This document shows, piece by piece, positions 45,801-54,377 of a DNA stretch of 64,000 bases (position 1 is its first letter; the number at the start of each line of letters is the position of its first letter). This stretch comes from Yoonia sediminilitoris (GTDB lineage Bacteria; Pseudomonadota; Alphaproteobacteria; Rhodobacterales; Rhodobacteraceae). The notes below the pieces were generated by a model. That model saw nothing but the letters and a program-made list of their open reading frames with translations. It was not told the origin of the DNA and did not search any database. A program made the translations under genes and the position numbers. Location of the stretch: NCBI RefSeq assembly GCF_003058085.1, contig NZ_QBUD01000008.1, positions 62,001 to 126,000 of the forward strand. The letters are read 5' to 3'.

Positions 45801-46597
45801 CTGTTCTGACCGAATGGCTGGACACAAAACCCTTTGGAAACGGCATCGATTGGGAATGGACCGGCGACCAGCAAGACCAGGAGGAATCCGGCGCGTTCCT
45901 GATGAAAGCCTTTGCCGGTGCGCTGGGTCTGATGTTCATCATCCTGCTGGCGCAGTTCAACAGCCTCTATAACTCTGTCTTGGTGCTTATGGCGGTGGTC
46001 ATGTCCACAGCCGGTTCACTGGTGGGGATGCTGGTGATGGATCAGGCCTTTTCGATCATCATGACCGGCACAGGGATCGTGGCACTGGCGGGGATCGTTG
46101 TGAACAACAACATCATTCTGATCGATACCTATCAGGAATACAGCCAGTACATGCCACGGACAGAGGCGATCACCCGCACCGCCGAAGACCGCATTCGGCC
46201 GGTGCTGCTGACAACCATCACCACAATGGCAGGTCTGGCGCCGATGATGTTCGGGCTTAGCCTTGATTTCATGAACGGCGGCTATTCGGTGGATAGCCCA
46301 ACCGCGCTTTGGTGGAAACAACTGGCAACGGCTGTTGTCTTCGGGCTGGGTATTGCAACCGTTCTGACGCTGGTCTTCACGCCCTCTATGTTGGCCGTCC
46401 GCGTTTGGATCGTGACCTACGCCCAGTGGACCGCGCGGTTGCTGGCCAAACTGTCAATGGGGCGCAGCAGTCGCGCGGCGCGCGACTGGGCATTGTCAAA
46501 ACAGGCCCGCCGCGCTCGCATGCCAGAGGTGATCTGGACTGAAACAGATAACAGCCAGCCGTTGCCACTGACCCGCCCCTTGCAAGCGGCAGAATAA
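42857..46597 (+). CDS. RND efflux pump permease, unusually long
   Basis: A 1246-residue proton-driven exporter. RND signatures are seen at the N-terminus (FIALSLLAGGLAYVSLPKEG), helix 4 GMLVDGAIVVVEYADKR, and the late IVVNNNIILIDTYQEY. Usual length is 1000-1060. The extra length is largely a segment at about residues 500-590 with two additional hydrophobic stretches (VRAILVAPAIMVVFTGAM and MIVFLVGAVLLSITVGAA) before the normal seventh helix, plus a longer C-terminal tail. The second Asp of the DD pair known in AcrB is Gly here. Substrate unknown. Confidence 0.93.
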   Translation: MTGLVDWAASRARMVLAFIALSLLAGGLAYVSLPKEGEPDIEIPAIFVSVPFPGISAEDSETLLVKPMESELSDLDGLKTMSSTAAEGYAGVALEFEFGWDKTKILADIRSAMNNAEGQFPAGADQYSINEINFSEFPIIIVNLTGQVPERTLIRVAKDLQDRIEGLDAVLEAGLAGTRDEMIEVVIDPLRLETYNVTAGELIGVVTNNNLLIAAGEVETAQGTFAVKIPSSFDEPRDIYSLPVKINGDRVITLGDLATIRLTFEDRAGTARFNGVNSVALQVVKRKGFNLIDTSALIKGIVEEERQNWTPEEQAAIEVGTSNDQSRNVASMVSQLEGSVLTAIALVMIVVLAALGTRPALLVGFAIPTSFLLCFALLAIMDITISNIVMFGLILAVGMLVDGAIVVVEYADKRIREGTGPMHAYTEAAKRMFWPIISSTATTLCAFLPMLFWPGVPGQFMGMLPVTLIFVLCASLVVALIYLPVMGGVTGRMSRAFGRSSDWLRARLPWFVRAILVAPAIMVVFTGAMLTLNPGYLSGEDVARTASSARVPGMIVFLVGAVLLSITVGAATIEREAKTIKAGYRRTWFGHLMYFITGNPIMPLVAVGAVIFTVVSIFGYFGANNNGVEFFVESEPEQAIVYVQARGNLSLQEKDTLLKQAEAITLAQPGIESVFAFAGDGGLNSNTGGAEGPADAIGQIQLELIPWEERPRVSERTWLLGFIPWTTRQVDPAFDGDLIIAQLEESLSALPGIRLEILNLSRGPASAKPVHLRLKSDNWDALIAATNQARAKFDETPGLITIEDSLPLPGIDWQIDVDVEKAGRFGADVASVGAMVQMVTRGILLDTMRVDSSDEEIDIRVRLPAEDRVLSTLDSLRVRTNQGLIPLSNFITRTPVAKLAEISRVDQKRYFDVKAGVEAGLLNLVHEDETVAVVKVKDEAATGIDRYEVVSLLGDTTAASLETLIGDGGLSEVPLNPNERIAVLTEWLDTKPFGNGIDWEWTGDQQDQEESGAFLMKAFAGALGLMFIILLAQFNSLYNSVLVLMAVVMSTAGSLVGMLVMDQAFSIIMTGTGIVALAGIVVNNNIILIDTYQEYSQYMPRTEAITRTAEDRIRPVLLTTITTMAGLAPMMFGLSLDFMNGGYSVDSPTALWWKQLATAVVFGLGIATVLTLVFTPSMLAVRVWIVTYAQWTARLLAKLSMGRSSRAARDWALSKQARRARMPEVIWTETDNSQPLPLTRPLQAAE

Positions 46598-47800
46598 TCA
46601 GCCCTGCACCGCGTTTGTTGAAACGCGGTGCATCACAGCAAGTGTGCGCAGGGCCAGCACCAGCGCACAAAAAGCGCAAAGCATGATGGCCCCGATCATC
46701 GGCACAGCTGTGCCATCAAAGAACAGGCCAGTCACAACAACCATCAGCCCGCCTGTTACCATCTGAAACGTCCCCCCCAGCGATGAAGCAAGCCCCGCAA
46801 TGGCACCATGGGGATCAAGCGCCATGACCATGGTCGTGGGGATCACCAGCCCGAGACAGGCATTCCCTAAAAACAGCCCTGCCATAACCACCGGCAGCGT
46901 GCCATATCCGGACAGAGCAACGGCAAACAGAACCGCCGAACATCCCGCGAACCCCACCACAGCCCAGCGAATAACGGTCATGATCCCGATCTTGTCGGCC
47001 AAGGGGCCAGCCGCCTGACTTGCGCCGAAAAAGCCGATGGCATTGATCGCAAAGGCAAGGCTAAAACCCGTCGGAGTCAGCCCGAATTCGCCGGTATAGA
47101 CAAATGACGCGCTGGAAATGAAAACCATAAAGCTGGCAAAACCAAAACCGCCGATAAACGTCAGCCCCATAAAGACGGGATCACGCAAAAGCACCTTTGT
47201 CCCCCGCCACAGGTTCGCCAGATTGACGGCTACTCGGCTTTCAGATGGCAGCGTTTCCGGCAGGGCCGTCGCTGTCAGCATCAGGCTGAGCAGCGCAACG
47301 GCGCCCAGAACCCAAAAGATCAGGCGCCAGTCACCAAAAGCAATCAGGCCCGCCCCTGCCAGCGGCGCCAGCATCGGTGACACGGAAATGACCAGCATCA
47401 CCATTGCCATCAGCTTGGTCGCAGCAGGTCCGGTATGCATATCCCTGATGACCGCGCGGGGCACGACCATCAGCACCGCCCCGCCCAACCCCTGCAGGGC
47501 ACGCGCGGCGATCAACTGTTCGATGGACCCGGCCAGCGCACAGGCCACCGTGGCGGCTGCAAATATCGCAAGCCCGACAAACAGGGGCAGTTTGCGCCCC
47601 ACCTGATCGGCCCATGGGCCATAAAACAACTGCGCCAGCCCGAACGCCACGAAATAGGCTGTCAGCGTCAGTTGCACCGCACTGACCTCGGCACCCAGAC
47701 TGGCCGCAATCGCGGGCATGGCCGGCAAGTACATATCAATGGCAAAAGGACCAACAGCAGAAAGAAGCCCCAATATCAGGGCAGCGCGCAGCATTGTCAT
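46598..47800 (-). CDS. Bcr/CflA-type multidrug MFS exporter
   Basis: A 400-residue twelve-helix transporter of the drug:H+ antiporter-1 family. The N-terminus AVGPFAIDMYLPAMPAIAASL is the hallmark of Bcr/CflA proteins, followed by FYGPWADQVGRKLPL (motif A) and ALQGLGGAVLMVVPRAVIRD (motif C region). It ends directly against the RND pump gene on the opposite strand with no gap. Substrate unknown. Confidence 0.93.
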   Translation of the reverse strand: MTMLRAALILGLLSAVGPFAIDMYLPAMPAIAASLGAEVSAVQLTLTAYFVAFGLAQLFYGPWADQVGRKLPLFVGLAIFAAATVACALAGSIEQLIAARALQGLGGAVLMVVPRAVIRDMHTGPAATKLMAMVMLVISVSPMLAPLAGAGLIAFGDWRLIFWVLGAVALLSLMLTATALPETLPSESRVAVNLANLWRGTKVLLRDPVFMGLTFIGGFGFASFMVFISSASFVYTGEFGLTPTGFSLAFAINAIGFFGASQAAGPLADKIGIMTVIRWAVVGFAGCSAVLFAVALSGYGTLPVVMAGLFLGNACLGLVIPTTMVMALDPHGAIAGLASSLGGTFQMVTGGLMVVVTGLFFDGTAVPMIGAIMLCAFCALVLALRTLAVMHRVSTNAVQG

Positions 47801-47884
47801 GAAGAATTTCCCAAAGTAGGATCACGCACTTTCTACGGTCCAGTCAGCGCCATGACAATCGATCATTTGCCCCCTACGGCCCAC

Positions 47885-47929
47885 AGCGTTTCGCCTTTAT
47901 CTGATGCCTCAGGTTAGATGCGAAACGCT
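47885..47929. repeat. Long inverted repeat between the Atm1-like and Bcr-like genes
   Basis: Arms AGCGTTTCGC/GCGAAACGCT, perfect over 10 bp, enclose a 25-base loop that itself contains CTGA-N4-TCAG. It resembles dispersed GCGTTTCGC...GCGAAACGC repeats I recall from alphaproteobacteria. It probably also works as a transcription barrier between the two minus-strand genes. Confidence 0.6.
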
Positions 47930-47930
47930 T

Positions 47931-47946
47931 TAGGGCCATGACCCTA
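47931..47946 (-). repeat. AGGG/CCCT palindrome at the stop codon of the Atm1-like gene
   Basis: Minus-strand reading TAGGGTCATGGCCCTA; the first TAG is the stop codon of the ABC exporter gene. A closely related palindrome overlaps the soxG stop codon at 56060-56077. Confidence 0.6.
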
Positions 47947-49764
47947 GAGCAACTCTTCCTCTGACTGCCGGTTCCACAGGAATGCATAACGGCCGTCGGC
48001 GGTAAGCAATTCGTCATGTTTGCCCTGCTCGACGATCACCCCGTTTTCCAGCACTACAATGCGGTCCGCGTCCTGAATGGTTGACAGGCGGTGGGCGATG
48101 GTGATCACCGTGCGGCCCTCGCCCATGGCTTTCAGCTCGGCCTGAATGTCGCGTTCGGTTTCCGTATCCAGCGCCGACGTGGCTTCATCCAGCAACAGGA
48201 TCGGCGGGTTCTTCAAAAGTGTGCGCGCAATGCCCACACGTTGCTTTTCGCCGCCCGACAGCTTGAGCCCGCGTTCGCCCACGGTTGTCTGGTATCCGTC
48301 AGGCAGGGTTTGCACGAAATCATGGATTTTAGCGGCTTTCGCTGCAGCGATGATATCGTCCTCGGATGCGTCGGGACGGCCATAGGCGATGTTGTAATGG
48401 ATCGTATCGTTGAACAGAACAGTATCCTGCGGCACCACGCCGATTTGCGCGTGCAGGCTTTCCTGACTGACATCGCGGACGTCCTGCCCGTCAATCAACA
48501 GCGCACCGCCGATCACATCGTAGAACCGGAACAACAGACGTCCGATGGTCGATTTGCCCGAGCCCGAGGACCCCACGATCGCCACGGTCTGGCCGGGCTC
48601 CACATCCAGATCAATCCCTTTGAGGATAGGGCGCTCAGGATCATAACCAAAAGCCACATTCTGCAAAGTCACCCGCCCGCCTGTGACCTTCAAATCAGAT
48701 GCACCCGGTTTGTCAGTCACCTCGGCCGGTTGGCCCAACAGATCAAACATGTCGCCCATATCGATCAGCGCCTGCCGGATTTCGCGGTAAACCGTGCCAA
48801 GGAAATTGAGCGGCATGGTGATCTGGATCATATAGGCGTTGACCATGACAAAATCGCCTACGGTCAGGTCGCCGCGCTGGACGCCCACGGCGGCCATGAT
48901 CATAACAGCCACCAAGCCACCAGTGATCAGAAAAGACTGCCCGAAATTCAGAAAGGCCAGCGAATAGTTGGTCCGGATCGCCGCATCTTCGTAGTTGGCC
49001 ATGGCGCGGTCATAACGGTCTGCCTCCCACCGTTCGGCCCCGAAATATTTGACGGTCTCGAAATTCAGAAGACTGTCGATTGCCTTTTGATTGGCGTCGG
49101 TGTCCTGGTCGTTCATCTCCTTGCGGATTTTTACCCGCCATTCGGTGACTTTGAAGGTGAACCAGACGTAGAGCGCAATGGTCAGAACAACGACGGCCAA
49201 GTACCAGACATCAAACAGGAAAAACAGGATGACCGAGATCATCAAAAGTTCCAGGACAAGCGGCCCCATGCTGAACAGCAAAAAGCGCAGCAGGAAGTCC
49301 ACGCCCTTGACCCCGCGTTCAATGATCCGGCTCAGCCCGCCGGTCTTGCGGGTGATGTGATAGCGCATCGACAGACGGTGAATGTGGGTAAAGGTTTCCA
49401 GCGCGAGTTGCCGCAGGGCGCGTTGCCCGACACGGGTAAAGATCACATCACGCAGCTGTTGAAACCCGACCGTCATCAGCCGAGCAAGCCCGTAGGCCAG
49501 CGTCAGCCCGACGGCCCCCAGCCCCAGAACCGTCGCCGCATCGGTACCTTCCGGGGCCAGCGCATCCACCGCTTGCTTGTAGAATATCGGCGTCGTTACC
49601 GCGATCAGCTTCGACAGGACCAGCACGGCAAGGGCCAGAATGACGCGGCGCTTGACCCAAGTCTGGTCTTCAGGCCACAGATAAGGAATGACACGACGTA
49701 TTACCGCGATCCCCTGGACCTTGGCATTGCTCAAATTGGCATCGGTTTTGGTAAGGCGGCGCAT
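47944..49764 (-). CDS. Atm1/HMT1-type ABC exporter
   Basis: A 606-residue half-transporter with an N-terminal six-helix domain and a C-terminal ATPase. The opening helices with VIPYLWPEDQTWVKRRVI and TPIFYKQAVDAL match Atm1-like exporters, which move glutathione or metal-thiol conjugates. ATPase motifs: Walker A GSSGSGKSTIGRLLFRFYD, signature LSGGEKQR, Walker B ILLLDEATSALD, and IAHRLSTIQDADRI. Acts as a homodimer. No glutathione or iron-sulfur genes are adjacent. Confidence 0.94.
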   Translation of the reverse strand: MRRLTKTDANLSNAKVQGIAVIRRVIPYLWPEDQTWVKRRVILALAVLVLSKLIAVTTPIFYKQAVDALAPEGTDAATVLGLGAVGLTLAYGLARLMTVGFQQLRDVIFTRVGQRALRQLALETFTHIHRLSMRYHITRKTGGLSRIIERGVKGVDFLLRFLLFSMGPLVLELLMISVILFFLFDVWYLAVVVLTIALYVWFTFKVTEWRVKIRKEMNDQDTDANQKAIDSLLNFETVKYFGAERWEADRYDRAMANYEDAAIRTNYSLAFLNFGQSFLITGGLVAVMIMAAVGVQRGDLTVGDFVMVNAYMIQITMPLNFLGTVYREIRQALIDMGDMFDLLGQPAEVTDKPGASDLKVTGGRVTLQNVAFGYDPERPILKGIDLDVEPGQTVAIVGSSGSGKSTIGRLLFRFYDVIGGALLIDGQDVRDVSQESLHAQIGVVPQDTVLFNDTIHYNIAYGRPDASEDDIIAAAKAAKIHDFVQTLPDGYQTTVGERGLKLSGGEKQRVGIARTLLKNPPILLLDEATSALDTETERDIQAELKAMGEGRTVITIAHRLSTIQDADRIVVLENGVIVEQGKHDELLTADGRYAFLWNRQSEEELL

Positions 49765-49830
49765 GGCGGTCTCCGGATCACAGCCCCTTTAAGTAGGGCG
49801 CTGTCCACCAGATGACCATACCTGTCCGGC

Positions 49831-51030
49831 TTATTCGTTGCGTTGCGGGATGCTCAGGATTTGGCCGGGATAAATCAGGTCAGGGTCTTTTATCAAATCG
49901 GAATTGGCCGCATAGACTTCTACAAAGAAAAGGCCATGTCCCAAATTCTCTTCGGCAATGGCCCAAAGTGTGGACCCCGGCTGGACCGTTCTGACAGCGA
50001 CATCGCTGCCCTCTTGCGCAAGTTCAGCCGCCAGGGCATCGGCAACATCCTGCGCCACCTCGCGCTTGAATGGGGTTTCAAGCCGCGACACGACATCCCC
50101 CGTCTCATCGACTTCATCAATGCGCAGCGTATAGACGCCGGTTTTTATGTCCGGCAATTCAATTTTCCAGTCCCCGCCTTCCGTCACCGCAGAGGCCGAA
50201 ACAGGCGCGTTATCAAGATAGATTTGAACCGCCCCGTCACCACTGGCCCGCCCCGAAATCTGGACTGCTCCGTTGGGGTCATAGGTGATGGCATCAAGCG
50301 CCACATCGGGGTCGTCAGCCGTAGCGGGCGCTTTCGGAGCCGATTGCACCACACGAATGCCCGCGCCATCCGCCTGCAAGACCGTCGGCAAGGTTGGCGC
50401 GCTGTTGGTCACTGGCGCTTGCGCAGCTTCGACAATCGCAACAGGTACGTCGGCTGTGTCATCGTTGCCCGGCATCGCCGGTGCGGGTGCCGCTGATGGC
50501 GCAACGGTAGCACCGGGCGCATCTGCCAGCACCGATCTGGGTGGCGCAATCGGTGACACGATATAGCTGACCTCTGACCGGATCGCCGCGCCATCAGGGT
50601 CGGCAATCAGCGACAGGGTGCGCGGAGCTTCAGAGGGGCTTGCCACTGGAAAGGACACAAAACTGCCTGACATATCACTCGTAACACGGTCAATCGCGCT
50701 ATCGGCCAACATGATGTCGACAATCTGCGATGGTTCCGCGCGCCCCGCCACAACCATTGACCCGTCGGGCTCGACCCGGAACGTATCAAAGACTGGCGGC
50801 GCAGGTTTCTCCGCTTCCGCATCCGGCGCTTCCGCGATGGCAACAGGTGCAGGGGGCGTTGCAGGCGGGTCAACCGCTGCGGGTGCCGCAACCGTCATCG
50901 GTGCAGATGGCGCGGGCGTCTCGACCGGAAAAAAGAAATAGCCAGCCGCCGCGATCAGAACAGCGGCTACTGCCCCCAATGCGAGCCGCACACCCTGTGA
51001 TATTGCTTGTGTTTCCCCAGTGTCCGACAC
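49831..51030 (-). CDS. LysM-domain membrane-anchored protein
   Basis: A 399-residue protein with an N-terminal helix (ALGAVAAVLIAAAGYFFF), a long Ala/Pro-rich low-complexity linker, Ig-like beta segments (FRVEPDGSMVVAGRAEP and GAVQISGRASGDGAVQIYLD) and a C-terminal LysM domain with VQPGSTLWAIAEENLG and IYPGQILSIP. It probably binds peptidoglycan from the inner membrane. GTG 51030 (VSDTGETQAI) has AAGGGG upstream and is preferred; ATG 51063 would add 11 residues. The extreme Ala/Pro content makes the opposite strand look open over long stretches. Confidence 0.85.
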   Translation of the reverse strand: MSDTGETQAISQGVRLALGAVAAVLIAAAGYFFFPVETPAPSAPMTVAAPAAVDPPATPPAPVAIAEAPDAEAEKPAPPVFDTFRVEPDGSMVVAGRAEPSQIVDIMLADSAIDRVTSDMSGSFVSFPVASPSEAPRTLSLIADPDGAAIRSEVSYIVSPIAPPRSVLADAPGATVAPSAAPAPAMPGNDDTADVPVAIVEAAQAPVTNSAPTLPTVLQADGAGIRVVQSAPKAPATADDPDVALDAITYDPNGAVQISGRASGDGAVQIYLDNAPVSASAVTEGGDWKIELPDIKTGVYTLRIDEVDETGDVVSRLETPFKREVAQDVADALAAELAQEGSDVAVRTVQPGSTLWAIAEENLGHGLFFVEVYAANSDLIKDPDLIYPGQILSIPQRNE

Positions 51031-51142
51031 CGATACGCACCCCTTCGCACACGCGTGCGACATTTCCCCGAACCATCCGGTTGCAGCATCATAGCAACCC
51101 CATCATAAACGGTCAAAGCGAAGTCTTCATAAAGGGTTAACT

Positions 51143-51700
51143 ATGTCGCACGTGATGAGATCGGTATGTGTCTATTGCGGCTCACGGGACGGCCGTGCCG
51201 CGCATTATGCCAAATCAGCAGACGAGACCGGCGCTATGCTGGCAACAAACGGATGGCGGTTGGTCTATGGTGCAGGAGATGTCGGGCTTATGGGGCGTGT
51301 TGCCAACGCTGTCCAAAAGGCCGGAGGGGCCACCTTTGGGGTGATTCCGACTCATCTTTTTGACCGCGAAGTCGGCAAACGCGATCTGGATACATTCATC
51401 ATCACCGAGACGATGCACGAGCGAAAGAAAGTGATGTTCATGAACGCCGACGCAGTTGTCGTTTTACCGGGGGGTGCGGGATCGCTGGATGAATTCTTTG
51501 AAGTGCTGACATGGCGTCAGTTGGGTCTGCATGCCAAGCCGATCTATCTGCTCAATATCGACGGGTTCTGGGACCCGTTGGTGGCCCTGCTTGACCATGT
51601 GGTAGATCAAGGGTTTGCCGGAGATGATATTCTTGCCTATGTGACAACCGTCCCTGACGTGACATCGCTGGAAACTGCTTTGCGCGCGGCCCTGTCCTGA
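51143..51700 (+). CDS. LOG-family nucleoside 5'-monophosphate phosphoribohydrolase
   Basis: A 185-residue Rossmann-fold enzyme of the TIGR00730 family. Motifs are VCVYCGSRDGR, YGAGDVGLMG, and the signature HERKKVMFMNADAVVVLPGGAGSLDEFFE (PGGxGT/SxxE with the catalytic Arg-Glu set). It releases a base from nucleotide monophosphates; some members make cytokinins. The last 64 bases overlap the convergent rarD tail. Confidence 0.94.
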   Translation: MSHVMRSVCVYCGSRDGRAAHYAKSADETGAMLATNGWRLVYGAGDVGLMGRVANAVQKAGGATFGVIPTHLFDREVGKRDLDTFIITETMHERKKVMFMNADAVVVLPGGAGSLDEFFEVLTWRQLGLHAKPIYLLNIDGFWDPLVALLDHVVDQGFAGDDILAYVTTVPDVTSLETALRAALS

Positions 51701-52542
51701 CGGATCGCCGACACGGAATAGACTAGAAGTGCCGCCCAGATCATCGGGAATGCGATCGCGTGCCATTTGCTGAACGGCTCGCCGAAGACAAGGACCGCGC
51801 AGCCAAACTGCAGGGTCGGGTTTACATATTGCACCACACCAACGGTCGCCATGGCAATCCGGCGGGCCGCAAAGCTGAACAGGATCAATGGTGTGGCGGT
51901 CAAAGGCCCGGAAAGCGCCAGCAGCAGATGCGTGTCCCACGACAAGGCCCCCACATCGCCGGTCAGCCACAAAAGCAACGCGGCAAAAGGGGCCAGTAGC
52001 AGGACCTCGGCTGTGACAGATACGACTGGACCCAGCGGCAGTTGCTTTTTGATTACGCCATAAAGACTGAACGATGCCGCCAGCCCCAATGCGATCCATG
52101 GCGGTACGCCCAACCCGATCGTCAGAACCAGAACTGCGCTGCCCGCAAGCAACACGGCAAGCCATTGCATGCGCTGCAACCGTTCGGAAAAACCTGCCCA
52201 TCCCAGCAAGACCGCGACCAGCGGATAGACGTAATAGCCAAGCGACGCCTCTATCCCCTGCCCCGTCTGAATCGCAAAGATATAGACCAGCCAGTTGAAT
52301 GAAATCAGCGCGGCCGCACAGGCAATGACCCAGACCTGACCGCCCCGGACCGCCTGCCCAACCAGCGCCAACCGGCCCTGAAACGCTAATATCGCCGCGA
52401 AAAAGAGAGACGACCAGACAGCGCGGTAGCATAGGATTTCAATCGCAGGCACATGTTTCAATTGTGCGAAATACAAGGGCGAAAGCCCCCAGATCGTGCA
52501 GGCCATGACCATGGCCAACACACCCTTTGTCGCGTCACGCAT
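51637..52542 (-). CDS. rarD: EamA-family permease RarD
   Basis: A 301-residue ten-helix drug/metabolite transporter. RarD hallmarks include KGVLAMVMACTIWGLSPLYF at the start, IEILCYRAVWSSLF, SLGYYVYPLVAVLLGW and VVQYVNPTLQFGCAVLVFGEPF. Substrate unknown; RarD was named for chloramphenicol sensitivity. It overlaps the downstream dehydratase-like gene's end at its own start (8 bases) and the LOG gene at its end. Confidence 0.92.
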   Translation of the reverse strand: MRDATKGVLAMVMACTIWGLSPLYFAQLKHVPAIEILCYRAVWSSLFFAAILAFQGRLALVGQAVRGGQVWVIACAAALISFNWLVYIFAIQTGQGIEASLGYYVYPLVAVLLGWAGFSERLQRMQWLAVLLAGSAVLVLTIGLGVPPWIALGLAASFSLYGVIKKQLPLGPVVSVTAEVLLLAPFAALLLWLTGDVGALSWDTHLLLALSGPLTATPLILFSFAARRIAMATVGVVQYVNPTLQFGCAVLVFGEPFSKWHAIAFPMIWAALLVYSVSAIRQDRAARKAVSSDVTSGTVVT

Positions 52543-53506
52543 TGGCCATCAATCTGGTGTAGCGATCAAGCCCGATATTTGACCCGCAGGCAATGATCCC
52601 CACATGCCGCCCCGCAAGCTGGTCGCGTAAGGGGCCAAGGATGGCAGCAAGCGATGCGGCGCAGGCGGGTTCGGCTGTGATCCTCAGAATGTTTTGAAAG
52701 TGATCCATCGCGCCCAGCATCTGCGCATCCTCTATCCGCACAATCTCGTCTACATGGGTGCGGGCGACGCTGTAGGAATAGGGCATTGCCAAAGGCGACC
52801 CAAGGCTGTCAGCGATGGTCGCCACCTGTTCCAGACGGACAGGCTCGCCCGCCACAAAGCTGCGAAACATGCTGTCAGCGCCATAGGGTTCAACACCGAT
52901 CACCTGCGCATCGGGTTTCATCTGCTTGACTGCCGCTGCCATCCCGCTGATCAGGCCACCGCCGCCAATGGGCACGACATAAGTGTCCACGTGGGGGGCC
53001 TGGGAAATATACTCAAACCCGCAGGTAGCCGCCCCAAGTGTCATATGCGGGGCCTCGAACGGATGCAGCAGTGCCCGCCCCGCATCTGCGGCAGCATTCA
53101 TCGCATCAAAGGCCGCGGCCATATCATCGTGCAACGTGACTGTTGCCCCCAGCGCCTTGCACCCGGCGATCCGGGACGGGTCCGTTGCGCGCGGCATCGC
53201 GATCAACGCATCGACACCGGCAGCCTTGGCCGCCCACGACACCGCCAGCGCATGATTGCCACCGCTGGCTGCGACGACCCCGCGCGCGCGCTGCGCATCG
53301 CTGAGTTGGCGTATGCCCAGCAACACACCCCGCGCCTTGAAGGACCCCGCCTGCTGGAACAGTTCCAGCTTGAGCGTGACGCTGGCACAGTCGGGCAAGA
53401 TGCCATCCCAGCGCGCAGAGGCCAAAGGCAAAACCGGTGTTGCGATCACCGCACCGCGCAGCGACGCCGCCGCAGTTTCAATCTCTGGCAATGTCGGTCC
53501 GGCCAT
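52535..53506 (-). CDS. Threonine/serine dehydratase-like PLP enzyme
   Basis: A 323-residue fold-type II PLP enzyme. The PLP lysine is in ELFQQAGSFKARG, the asparagine loop in VAASGGNHALAVSWAAK, and the phosphate-binding glycine loop in VVPIGGGGLISGMAAA. It lacks the regulatory ACT domain of biosynthetic IlvA, so it is catabolic or a serine/threo-hydroxyaspartate dehydratase. ATG 53506 (MAGPTLPEIETA) is chosen; an earlier ATG lies inside the sodB terminator. Confidence 0.92.
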   Translation of the reverse strand: MAGPTLPEIETAAASLRGAVIATPVLPLASARWDGILPDCASVTLKLELFQQAGSFKARGVLLGIRQLSDAQRARGVVAASGGNHALAVSWAAKAAGVDALIAMPRATDPSRIAGCKALGATVTLHDDMAAAFDAMNAAADAGRALLHPFEAPHMTLGAATCGFEYISQAPHVDTYVVPIGGGGLISGMAAAVKQMKPDAQVIGVEPYGADSMFRSFVAGEPVRLEQVATIADSLGSPLAMPYSYSVARTHVDEIVRIEDAQMLGAMDHFQNILRITAEPACAASLAAILGPLRDQLAGRHVGIIACGSNIGLDRYTRLMANA

Positions 53507-53521
53507 GGGGATGCTCCACGT

Positions 53522-53552
53522 AAAAAGGCCCGCGAGATGTCCCACGGGCCTT
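53522..53552 (-). terminator. Rho-independent terminator of sodB
   Basis: Minus-strand stem AAGGCCCG/CGGGCCTT with a 12-base loop and five T in the coding direction of sodB, 24 bases after its stop codon and just before the dehydratase gene. Confidence 0.9.
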
Positions 53553-53575
53553 GGCATTTGTCTATGGCAAATGGA

Positions 53576-54175
53576 TCAGAGACGCGATGACACGTTTTCC
53601 CAGTTTACCAGATTATCCAGGAAGTTGGTCAGGTAGGCGGGGCGCTTGTTGCGGAAGTCGATATAATAGGAATGTTCCCACACATCGCAGCCCAGCAGGG
53701 CCGTCTGGCCAAAGCACAGGGGGTTCACGCCGTTTTCGGTCTTGGTGACGGCCAATGATCCGTCACCGTTCTTGACCAGCCAGCACCAGCCAGAGCCGAA
53801 TTGACCCGCACCTGCCGCGCTGAACTGCGATTTGAACTCATCAACTGAGCCAAAGCTTTCGGTGATCGCCTTTTCAAGCTCGCCGGGCATGCCTGCATCG
53901 CCGGGGCCCATCATTTCCCAAAACTGGTTGTGGTTCCAAAGCTGGCTGATGTTGTTGAAAATGCCATTCTGGGCAACGGCGGTCTTGTCGTAGGTGCCGA
54001 TGATGATCTCTTCAAGAGATTTACCTTCCCAATCTGTGCCTTCAATCGCCTTGTTGCCGTTCGTGACATAGGCGTTGTGGTGCAGATCATGGTGGTATTC
54101 GAGGGTCTCGGCGGACATGCCTTTCGACGCAAGCGCATCGTGGGCATAGGGAAGATCGGGAAGTGTAAAAGCCAT
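53576..54175 (-). CDS. sodB: Superoxide dismutase, Fe type
   Basis: A 199-residue cytosolic enzyme. Metal ligands are the His in EYHHDLHHNAYV, the His in LWNHNQFW, and Asp with His in DVWEHSYYIDFRN. GGGQFGSG-like GAGQFGSGWCWLV and the N-terminal MAFTLPDLPYAHDAL are typical of iron-type enzymes in this group, though metal choice cannot be proved by sequence alone. It has its own terminator. Confidence 0.97.
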   Translation of the reverse strand: MAFTLPDLPYAHDALASKGMSAETLEYHHDLHHNAYVTNGNKAIEGTDWEGKSLEEIIIGTYDKTAVAQNGIFNNISQLWNHNQFWEMMGPGDAGMPGELEKAITESFGSVDEFKSQFSAAGAGQFGSGWCWLVKNGDGSLAVTKTENGVNPLCFGQTALLGCDVWEHSYYIDFRNKRPAYLTNFLDNLVNWENVSSRL

Positions 54176-54377
54176 TTTTTTATCTTTCTGAGTTGCGGAA
54201 AGGATGTGTTGTTACATGTCACATCAACCGGCAAGGTCAAGTGTTCACTGACTGCGCGATGTGCGATCCGGCAGTCGCCTTTGGCCAATAATCCTGTTCT
54301 GGATACAATGCGGCTTGCGTAACAGGGTGATCAAACTACCCTAACGGGAAATCAGCAAATCAGCAGGGAGAATACCA
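54176..54377. promoter_or_regulatory. Divergent promoter region sodB / formamidase-like gene
   Basis: A 202-base gap holding both promoters. It contains TTGTTACATGTCACATCAA near sodB, and a TTGGCCAATAAT segment in the middle. No clear iron-responsive box was recognised. The formamidase-like gene has AGGGAGA before its ATG. Confidence 0.35.

Noticed and set aside
48091-49815. Long open frame (574 codons) opposite the Atm1-like exporter
   Set aside because: Antisense shadow of a complete ABC exporter; composition is unlike a protein.
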